Below, piece by piece: positions 56,874-64,000 of a stretch of DNA of 64,000 bases; the first letter of the stretch is position 1, and every line of letters begins with the position of its first letter. This DNA is from Pseudoduganella rivuli (GTDB lineage Bacteria > Pseudomonadota > Gammaproteobacteria > Burkholderiales > Burkholderiaceae_D). The stretch is from NCBI RefSeq assembly GCF_009674485.1, contig NZ_WKJJ01000009.1:124001-188000 (forward strand), written 5' to 3'. The notes beneath the pieces are model-generated. The model had not been told where the DNA came from. It ran no database searches and worked only from the letters and a program-made list of their open reading frames with translations. Made by a program: the position numbers and the translations under genes.

Positions 56874-57310
56874 ATTGGCAGCTCCTGCAACGATGCGGAC
56901 GACAGTCCCAGCATGTGGGAAACCGTGCGCCACAACTGGCGTGGCGATGTCCAGGGTTTCGGCAGGAACGCATGGGCCGGCGTGCGCAAGCCGGGATGGC
57001 GCGCCGAGTACAACAATACCGGCGGCGCCGAGGTGCGCCGCGACAGGTTATGCAGCAAATCCGCGCCATCGCCGTCCGGCAAATCCGGGTCCAGCACGAC
57101 CAGCGCGAATTCCTGTTCATTGATGGCGCGCACCGCTTCGGCCAGGCTGGCCGCATGGTGGACCTGGGTTTCCGGCACCAGCAGGGTTGCCAGCACCAGC
57201 GCGGCGTCGCCGTCGCCGTCAACATGCAGCACGCGCGGTACGTCGCGGCATGCTTCTGCGACTTCGCGGTATGCATCGCAGTGAATGTCAGGTGTATCTT
57301 TCATCGTCAT
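56870..57310 (-). CDS. Stand-alone receiver-like response regulator
   Basis: A 146-residue receiver-fold protein (RVLHVDGDGDAALVLATLL near residues 26-44; Asp in LVVLDPDLPDGDG near 74; Lys in FLPKPWTS near 120). The acidic pair at the start of the domain reads DGD rather than DD/ED, so phosphorylation chemistry may be altered. Two ATG codons (57310 and 57304) are possible starts. Coupled by ATGA to the second receiver gene, so the two form a pair. No histidine kinase is adjacent. Confidence 0.82.
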   Translation of the reverse strand: MTMKDTPDIHCDAYREVAEACRDVPRVLHVDGDGDAALVLATLLVPETQVHHAASLAEAVRAINEQEFALVVLDPDLPDGDGADLLHNLSRRTSAPPVLLYSARHPGLRTPAHAFLPKPWTSPRQLWRTVSHMLGLSSASLQELPI

Positions 57311-57439
57311 CTCCGCCCGCAGCCCGCAGGCCGCGGCATAAGCTGGGTTGATGCAAACCTGACACCCGCACGGAAGCGCAAGGCGGTCAATAACAGTCAG
57401 GGTTGCAGGGTCGGCGGAGTAGGGCCGGGGAAGAGCAGA

Positions 57440-57466
57440 TGTGGTTGCAGGGAACAGGCAACCACA
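57440..57466. repeat. Inverted repeat upstream of the receiver pair
   Basis: Perfect 9-bp arms TGTGGTTGC and GCAACCACA around a 9-base spacer, in the 278-bp gap between the ANTAR gene and the receiver pair. Could be an RNA hairpin in the leader of the receiver transcript or a protein site; no T-run follows. Apart from this and the palindrome at 57550 nothing else is recognised in the gap. Confidence 0.5.
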
Positions 57467-57549
57467 GTGGGAAGCGGGGACGGGTCGAGGCCCCGCTGAT
57501 CGTTATACAGTTTAGCGCAAATCAAAACAATGTTGCGCGAAATAATTAT

Positions 57550-57564
57550 CTATCGGGCCGATAG
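57550..57564. repeat. Short palindrome after the ANTAR regulator gene
   Basis: CTATCGG G CCGATAG, 7-bp perfect arms with a single central base, 24 bp downstream of the ANTAR stop codon in an AT-rich patch. Possible regulator site or small hairpin. Confidence 0.4.
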
Positions 57565-57588
57565 TGTCTTTCTCACTACGTTCAGCGC

Positions 57589-58218
57589 TTACTTCTTGAG
57601 GCGGGCGTTGAACGAAGCGTGCAAACTGTTCAACATTTCCTCGGCCGACAGCAACTGGTCGGCAATTTCATTGATCTTGCGGCGGCTGGAACGGGCATGG
57701 TCACGCAACACTTCAAACGCCGTGTTGCGGTCGGTCTGGAACTTGCACATCAACAAGCCCACGGCCAGACTGGTTTCCCGCCCCGCCGCCAGCGCGGCAT
57801 TCAAATTCATTTCCGTGCGGCGCAACTGGCGGATTTCATCGGCGCGCGCCAGGCTGGCGCGGAAGGCCGGCATCAAGTGTTGTTCATCGACCGGCTTGAC
57901 GACAAAACCCACGGCGCCATGCGCCGCGGCTTCCTTGGCGGCGTCGTTGTCGCCGCGGCCGGACAGGAACATGAACGGTACCGACGTATTGCGGTTCAAT
58001 TGCTTGGCCAGTTCCAGCCCGGACATGCCCGGCATATGGATATCGAGCAGCGCCAGGTCCGGTTCGCGTTCGGCAATCAGCTTCAGCGCTTCATCGGCGC
58101 CATACGCTTGCATGGTGTCGTAGCCGGCGTGGCGCAGGATTTCACTGATGAATTCAGCCAGCAATTTATCGTCGTCGACGATCAGGATCAGGCGCTTGGC
58201 CGGGGCTTGTGCAGTCAT
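57589..58218 (-). CDS. Response regulator with ANTAR RNA-binding output domain
   Basis: A 209-residue regulator: receiver domain (LILIVDDDKLLAEF near residues 10-23; Asp in LALLDIHMPGMSG near 56; Lys in FVVKPVDEQ near 106), then a short coiled linker and a C-terminal ANTAR domain (about 140-200; ETSLAVGLLMCKFQTDRNTAFEVLRDHARSSRRKINEIAD). ANTAR proteins act as antiterminators on paired RNA hairpins. The ATG at 58218 has AAAGG upstream at a better distance than the in-frame TTG at 58227. No cognate kinase is adjacent. Confidence 0.93.
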   Translation of the reverse strand: MTAQAPAKRLILIVDDDKLLAEFISEILRHAGYDTMQAYGADEALKLIAEREPDLALLDIHMPGMSGLELAKQLNRNTSVPFMFLSGRGDNDAAKEAAAHGAVGFVVKPVDEQHLMPAFRASLARADEIRQLRRTEMNLNAALAAGRETSLAVGLLMCKFQTDRNTAFEVLRDHARSSRRKINEIADQLLSAEEMLNSLHASFNARLKK

Positions 58219-58288
58219 GGTCGGCAACCTTTAAATGACGCAGGCGCCTGTGCAAGCGCCTGCCGGGATGCCCCATTATAGTGACAAA

Positions 58289-58924
58289 TTACGCTGCCTG
58301 TGCGCGATTTCCTTGCTTCTCAAACAATAGATTGAACGCCCGTACTGCCGCCGCCGGATCGTCGGCCTGGTAGACGCTGGTAATGGCCGCCACCATGTGC
58401 GCACCACGCGCCACCAGCGGCGCCGCGTTGTCCGGCGTCATGCCGCCGATCACACAATTGGGCAAGTTCACCCGCGCCAGGGCGGCGTCGATGATGGACG
58501 ATTGCGTGGTGACGTCGTATTTTTTCACCAGCGACGGGTAAAAGCCGCCGAACGCCACATAGCTGGCGCCCGCCGCCTGCGCATCGATCGCCAACTGCAA
58601 GTCGCCGTAGCAGGATGCGCCGATGATCTTGCCAGGGCCCAGCAGCGCCCTTACCTGCGCCACTTTGGTATCGGTGCCGCCCACATGCACGCCATCCGCG
58701 TCCAGTTGCAGCGCCAGGTCGATATGGTCGTTGATGATGAATGGCACGCGGTGGCGGCGGCACAGCTCTTGCAACGCCGTGGCCTGTTCGATGCGCAAAT
58801 CCACGCACGCATCCTTGTGCCGGTATTGCAGCACGCCGACGCCGGCCGACAGCGCCTTTTCCGTCACGGACAGCAGCTTGACGGTGTCATCCCAGTTGGG
58901 GGTGACCAGATAGAGTCCTTGCAT
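58289..58924 (-). CDS. thiE: Thiamin-phosphate synthase
   Basis: Couples HMP diphosphate and thiazole phosphate to form thiamin phosphate. A 211-residue TIM barrel with the family pattern LQYRHKDACVDLRIEQATAL (HMP-PP site), NDHIDLALQLDADGVHVGGTD (about 70-90), and GGMTPDNAAPLVARGAHMVAAITSVY near the C-terminus. Last gene of the thiC-thiS-thiG-thiD-thiE operon, 12 bp after thiD. Confidence 0.96.
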   Translation of the reverse strand: MQGLYLVTPNWDDTVKLLSVTEKALSAGVGVLQYRHKDACVDLRIEQATALQELCRRHRVPFIINDHIDLALQLDADGVHVGGTDTKVAQVRALLGPGKIIGASCYGDLQLAIDAQAAGASYVAFGGFYPSLVKKYDVTTQSSIIDAALARVNLPNCVIGGMTPDNAAPLVARGAHMVAAITSVYQADDPAAAVRAFNLLFEKQGNRAQAA

Positions 58925-58936
58925 CGTGACGCTCCT

Positions 58937-59737
58937 TCAACGTTGGGGAATGAGTTGGCCCGGCGCGATCGCATAGGCGGCCGCCAGCGCGCGATGCGTA
59001 TAGCCCTGCGCCCTGACCAGCGCTTGCGCCACCGGATAGCCATACGCCAGCAGGCCGGCGATGGTGGACGCCAGCGTGCAGCCGCTGCCGTGGAATTCAC
59101 CTGGCAGCCGCTGCCAGCTCCAGCTCTGGCCCTGCGCATGGTTGAACCAGCGGTTGATGATGGTGTCGCCCAGGCCATGGCCACCGGTGATCAGCACGTG
59201 CTTGCAACCCTTGTCCAGCAGGGACTGGGCGTGCTCGCGCGCCTCTCCATGGTCGGCCGCCTGCGCCGGCGCGCCCACCAGCGCCGCCGCTTCCACGCCA
59301 TTCGGCGTGATCATGGTCGCCAGCGGCAGCAGCGGCGCCAGCGCCTGCACCGCGTCGTCGCGCGACAGCAGGTCGCCATGGCCGCTGGCCAGCACCGGGT
59401 CCAGCACCACGGGCAAATCCGGATACGTGGTGCGCAGTTCGGTAATCACTTGCGCGATGGCCAGCGCGTTGGCGGCGCTGCCCGTGATGCCGATCTTGAC
59501 GGCGCGGATGGCCACTTTCGCAGCCAGCGCGCGCGCCTGCTTCAACACCATATCCGGCTCCACCGGCTGCACGGCATACACGCGGTTATTGTCTTGCACG
59601 GTCAGCGCCGTGATCACCGGCAGCGCGTGCGCGCTTTGCGCATGGATGGCCAGGATATCGGCGGCAATGCCGGCGCCGCCCGACGGGTCGGATCCGGCAA
59701 AGACCAGCACGCAGGGTTGACGGGCTTCGGACGTCAT
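58937..59737 (-). CDS. thiD: Hydroxymethylpyrimidine/phosphomethylpyrimidine kinase
   Basis: Phosphorylates HMP and HMP phosphate. A 266-residue ribokinase-fold enzyme with FAGSDPSGGAGIAADI near residues 13-28 and a C-terminal catalytic GSGCTLASTIAG near 222-233. The start overlaps the thiG stop by 4 bp. It supplies HMP diphosphate to ThiE, encoded next in the operon. Confidence 0.95.
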   Translation of the reverse strand: MTSEARQPCVLVFAGSDPSGGAGIAADILAIHAQSAHALPVITALTVQDNNRVYAVQPVEPDMVLKQARALAAKVAIRAVKIGITGSAANALAIAQVITELRTTYPDLPVVLDPVLASGHGDLLSRDDAVQALAPLLPLATMITPNGVEAAALVGAPAQAADHGEAREHAQSLLDKGCKHVLITGGHGLGDTIINRWFNHAQGQSWSWQRLPGEFHGSGCTLASTIAGLLAYGYPVAQALVRAQGYTHRALAAAYAIAPGQLIPQR

Positions 59738-60537
59738 GCCTTGGAACCGGTGGCGCGCCCTGCCATCGGCGACGATGGCGATGCGGCGAATTTACGGGCG
59801 ATGCGGCCGGCCAGGAACGCTTCGCGTCCCGCCTGCACACCCAGTTTCATGGCGCGCGCCATGCGGACCGGATCCTGGGCGCCGGCAATGGCCGTGTTCA
59901 TCAGCACGCCGTCGCAACCCAGCTCCATTGCGATGGCGGCATCGGACGCGGTACCGACGCCCGCATCGACCAGCACCGGCACGTTCGACTGCTCGATGAT
60001 CAGCGACAGGTTCCACGGATTCAAAATACCCATGCCGGAACCGATCAGCGACGCCAGCGGCATCACCGCGGCCACGCCGATATCTTCCAGCATGCGCGCC
60101 TGGATCGGGTCGTCGCTGCAATACACCATCACGTCGAAGCCGTCTTTCACCAGCTCTTTCGCGGCAACCAGGGTTTCCGGCATGTTGGGGAACAGCGTTT
60201 TTTCGTCGCCCAGAACTTCCAGTTTCACCAGCTTGTGGCCGTTCAGCAGTTCGCGCGCCATTTGCAGCGTGTACACCGCGTCCTTCGCGTTGTAGCAGCC
60301 GGCCGTATTCGGCAGGATCGTGAATTCCGATGGCGGCACCACGTCCAGCAGGCTGGGGGCGTTCGGGTCCTGGCCGATGTTCACGCGGCGGATCGCCACC
60401 GTGATGATGTCCGCTTCGGCCGCCAGCGTGGCTTCGCGCGTCTGCTGCAAATCCTTGTATTTGCCGCTGCCGACCAGCAGGCGGCTTTTATAGGTCTTGC
60501 CTGCGATGGTGAGCAGGTCGTTGTTTTGGTCACGCAT
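59734..60537 (-). CDS. thiG: Thiazole synthase
   Basis: Forms the thiazole phosphate ring from DXP, dehydroglycine and ThiS-thiocarboxylate. A 267-residue TIM barrel; the Schiff-base lysine lies in VKLEVLGDEKTLFPN near residue 103, with phosphate-binding VDAGVGTASDAAIAMELGCDGVLMNTAIAG near 190-220. GGAG precedes the start. Its substrate DXP comes from dxs, also in this window. Separated from thiS by 121 bp holding a REP-like element. Confidence 0.96.
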   Translation of the reverse strand: MRDQNNDLLTIAGKTYKSRLLVGSGKYKDLQQTREATLAAEADIITVAIRRVNIGQDPNAPSLLDVVPPSEFTILPNTAGCYNAKDAVYTLQMARELLNGHKLVKLEVLGDEKTLFPNMPETLVAAKELVKDGFDVMVYCSDDPIQARMLEDIGVAAVMPLASLIGSGMGILNPWNLSLIIEQSNVPVLVDAGVGTASDAAIAMELGCDGVLMNTAIAGAQDPVRMARAMKLGVQAGREAFLAGRIARKFAASPSSPMAGRATGSKA

Positions 60538-60608
60538 TTGAATTCTCCAAGTTCTCGTGGGGCTGGTTCATTGAACCGGCCTTGCATACTGTATGGCGGT
60601 GCCGGCAA

Positions 60609-60634
60609 GGCGGCTTTGTAAAAGCCGCCCTACG
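60609..60634. repeat. REP-like inverted repeat, copy C, inside the thi operon
   Basis: Perfect 9-bp stem GGCGGCTTT / AAAGCCGCC with a GTA loop, then CTACG, in the thiS-thiG gap. Shares its right end with copies A and B. As RNA it could stabilise or attenuate the operon transcript. Confidence 0.65.
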
Positions 60635-60658
60635 AAGTTGACGCCTCTGGACCGAGTC

Positions 60659-60862
60659 TTAGCCGCCGCCGATTGCGCGGACGATGTCGACCTTGTCTTG
60701 CGCCTGCAAGGCGCGTGCAGGCCAGCTCTGGCGCGGCACCACCGTGCGGTTGACCGCCAGCGCCAGCGCCTGGTGCGCAATCCCGAGTTCCTCGACCAGC
60801 GCCTGCAGCGTGTGCTGCGGCGGCGCCAGGCGGGGTTCGCCGTTGAGTTCAATCTCAATCAT
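60659..60862 (-). CDS. thiS: Sulfur carrier protein ThiS
   Basis: A 67-residue ubiquitin-fold carrier that delivers sulfur as a C-terminal thiocarboxylate to ThiG. It begins MIEIELNGEPRLAPPQHTLQALVEELG and ends VDIVRAIGGG, with the required terminal Gly-Gly. It starts 14 bp after thiC. ThiF, which adenylates ThiS, is not encoded in the window. Confidence 0.95.
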   Translation of the reverse strand: MIEIELNGEPRLAPPQHTLQALVEELGIAHQALALAVNRTVVPRQSWPARALQAQDKVDIVRAIGGG

Positions 60863-60876
60863 GACGCGCCGCTCCG

Positions 60877-62757
<1,881 letters not shown>

Positions 62758-62758
62758 T

Positions 62759-62794
62759 TGGCTCCTTCGTTAGCTCTACAGGAGCCAGCAAAGG
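62759..62794 (-). promoter_or_regulatory. Riboswitch expression platform: SD sequestor and antisequestor
   Basis: As RNA (minus strand), TGGCTCCT (62787-62780) pairs perfectly over 8 bp with AGGAGCCA (62766-62759), which contains the thiC Shine-Dalgarno sequence. The overlapping segment CCTTTGCTGGC (62794-62784) can instead pair over 11 bp (one G-U) with GCCAGCGAAGG (62870-62860) in the 3' part of the aptamer. TPP binding would hold the aptamer strand and let the sequestor form, so control is probably translational. Confidence 0.7.
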
Positions 62795-62854
62795 AGGTTT
62801 GGCGGGGTGCCGCCGAAGCCGCGCGCTTGCGCGGTTCGTCGGTGAAGGCCTAAA

Positions 62855-62944
62855 GCTTCCCTTCGCTGGCATTATCCAGATCAGGTTCGGAGGGTATTTC
62901 TCACCCGCAGATGCAATTCGTTTTGCGCATCGCAGGACCCCTAG
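62855..62944 (-). promoter_or_regulatory. TPP (THI-box) riboswitch aptamer
   Basis: The minus strand carries the conserved thiamin pyrophosphate aptamer blocks in order: CTAGGGGTCC at the 5' end, GGGTGAGAAATACCC, CCGAACCTGATCTGG, then ATAATGCCAGCGAAGGGAAG at the 3' end. It lies about 98 bp before thiC and would switch off the thiCSGDE operon when TPP is abundant. Confidence 0.95.
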
Positions 62945-62971
62945 CGTGTGCCACCTTGCGGCAGCGGGGCG

Positions 62972-63000
62972 ATTATACCTCGCCTCGCTCCGCACAACAC
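62972..63000 (-). promoter_or_regulatory. Promoter of the thi operon
   Basis: Minus-strand TATAAT (62977-62972), perfect, with GTGTTG 17 bp upstream as a modest -35. The expected transcript starts about 20 bases before the riboswitch. Confidence 0.6.
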
Positions 63001-63021
63001 ATATTGGTGACGAACTACTTG

Positions 63022-64000
63022 TTATTGTGGCTTGTACGTGACTGTCAGCGTGTAGCTGGACGCGCTGTAGCCGTTCAACAACACGTAGACGTCGCCATTG
63101 GCCGCCATGCTGATCGAGCAGGTTTCCGTGGCGGTCGACCCGTCCGACTTGCAGTCATACGACGTGGTGGTCGGGGCCGTGGTCTTGCGCGCATACAGGT
63201 CGACGTCGCCGGTGCCCGTGGTCGATGCCTTGAACGTGCCGGTGGCCGCCTTGAACGGGCCGAACGTGCGTTTCTGGTTCAGCGTCAGCGAGCCGCTGAA
63301 AGTTTCCACCTTGTCCGGTGGCGGCGGCGTGCCGGCGCCATCGCTGCCCAGTTCCATGGCGAAGGTCAGCCCCAGGCGCGCGAATTTCAGCGCGTGGTCC
63401 GCCTGGTTGCCCATGTTGGCATAGGTGTCGTTGGCGGTGTGGATGTACGGGTTATCCTGGTTGAACGACGTTTCGAACGGCATCGACGACCAGTAACCCT
63501 GGGCCGTCCACGACGCGTGGTCCGAGCAGCCATAGCCGCAGCGGTCGTAGCCGATCGTCAAGGTGGGCTGGTAAGTCTGGATCAGCTTGACCACGAAGTC
63601 GTTCTGCGTGCTGTCCGTATAGTCCGTGTACATATAGATGTCGGACGGCGAACCCTTGTAGTTCGTCATGTCCAGCTGCATGACGCCCACCACGTTGACG
63701 TTATTGTTCTTGTGCCAGGTGGCGATATCCTGCGACCCACGCAAGCCCACTTCTTCCGCCGCGTAACCGATCATCTTGATGGTGCGGCGCGGCTTGTAAT
63801 TCGACGCGAGCATCACGCGCAGCGCTTCCGTCATGCTGGCGATACCCGACGCGTCATCGTCGGCGCCCGGTGCGCGCGTGGTTTCCGTTGTGCCGTTGGT
63901 GTTGATCGAATCCAGGTGGGCGCCCAGCACCACGACTTCGGAACCGTTATCGGTGCCGTTGATGGTGAGGATGACGGACTTTTGCGGGTAGCCGCTGTGG
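63022..64000 (-). CDS. Secreted M28-family zinc aminopeptidase with PPC domain (N-terminus outside window)
   Basis: The frame is open to the right edge; the visible part begins HSGYPQKSVILTINGTDNGSEVVVLGAHLDS. The five zinc ligands of the Vibrio-type leucyl aminopeptidase are visible in GAHLDS, GADDDASG, AAEEVG, QLDMTNY and YIHTANDTY. The last 95 residues are a beta-rich bacterial pre-peptidase C-terminal (PPC) domain (VETFSGSLTLNQKRTFGPF ... YTLTVTYKPQ). Secretion is expected, but the signal peptide lies outside the window. Confidence 0.92.
   Translation of the reverse strand, partial: HSGYPQKSVILTINGTDNGSEVVVLGAHLDSINTNGTTETTRAPGADDDASGIASMTEALRVMLASNYKPRRTIKMIGYAAEEVGLRGSQDIATWHKNNNVNVVGVMQLDMTNYKGSPSDIYMYTDYTDSTQNDFVVKLIQTYQPTLTIGYDRCGYGCSDHASWTAQGYWSSMPFETSFNQDNPYIHTANDTYANMGNQADHALKFARLGLTFAMELGSDGAGTPPPPDKVETFSGSLTLNQKRTFGPFKAATGTFKASTTGTGDVDLYARKTTAPTTTSYDCKSDGSTATETCSISMAANGDVYVLLNGYSASSYTLTVTYKPQ

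Noticed and set aside
57440..57466. The inverted repeat as a Rho-independent terminator of the ANTAR gene
   Set aside because: It is more than 120 bp after the stop codon and no T-run follows on the minus strand.

Overview
The window is GC-rich, densely coded chromosomal DNA of a Gram-negative betaproteobacterium, most likely of the family Oxalobacteraceae (Massilia/Duganella/Janthinobacterium type). This rests on gene content and protein style: type IV pilus motors PilT and PilU, a Burkholderiales-type 16-strand porin, a BPSS1780-family membrane protein, a DUF2782 protein, a large TonB-dependent receptor and an HldC-type heptose enzyme. No rRNA, tRNA, CRISPR array, insertion sequence, integrase or prophage gene was seen. 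The gene at the left edge (ComF) and the one at the right edge (M28 peptidase) run off the window.

Layout. 1-5.8 kb: comF, trmL, a DUF421 protein, then (minus) an extra PilU-like ATPase with rfaE2, then oxyR, ubiA and a DUF883 protein. 5.8-8.5 kb: a porin between two orphan periplasmic solute-binding proteins. 8.5-12.9 kb: proC-yggS facing pilT-pilU and a glutathione peroxidase. 12.9-17.4 kb: a five-domain MHYT hybrid kinase translationally coupled to an HD-GYP regulator. 17.3-21.9 kb: glcDEF glycolate oxidase and a PduO-type cobalamin adenosyltransferase. 21.9-24.8 kb: a YHYH/PEBP/DUF4214 lipoprotein coupled to a small exported protein. 24.9-28 kb: xseB-ispA-dxs with promoter and terminator. 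28.3-31.3 kb: Rieske oxygenase, EamA transporter and SseA-like sulfurtransferase.

31.3-44.3 kb, all on the minus strand, is a self-contained sucrose/fructan utilisation locus: LacI regulator, binding protein, two permeases, two beta-fructosidase-clan enzymes, ABC ATPase, fructokinase and a TonB receptor. Five copies of one 17-bp near-palindrome lie in front of its transcription units: one at the lacI promoter, one before the lipoprotein hydrolase and three before the receptor. The regulon can therefore be read directly from the sequence.

44.3-52.7 kb holds a ZIP metal transporter whose natural start seems to be ATC, then polA, a DUF2782 protein, thrB, a BPSS1780-family membrane protein and uvrD. 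52.9-58.3 kb has a BlaR1-like M56 protein with no BlaI partner nearby but a 54-bp doubly nested palindrome over its promoter, frmA, two coupled REC-only regulators and an ANTAR regulator. 58.3-63 kb is the thiamin operon thiC-S-G-D-E behind a TPP riboswitch, whose expression platform (antisequestor and Shine-Dalgarno sequestor) can be traced by base pairing. The window ends in a secreted M28 aminopeptidase.

The most unusual items are the operator-defined fructan regulon with its variant GH32 active-site motif, the M56 promoter palindrome, the YHYH fusion lipoprotein and the non-AUG start of the ZIP transporter. Nothing in the window is clearly a wholly new defence or mobile system.
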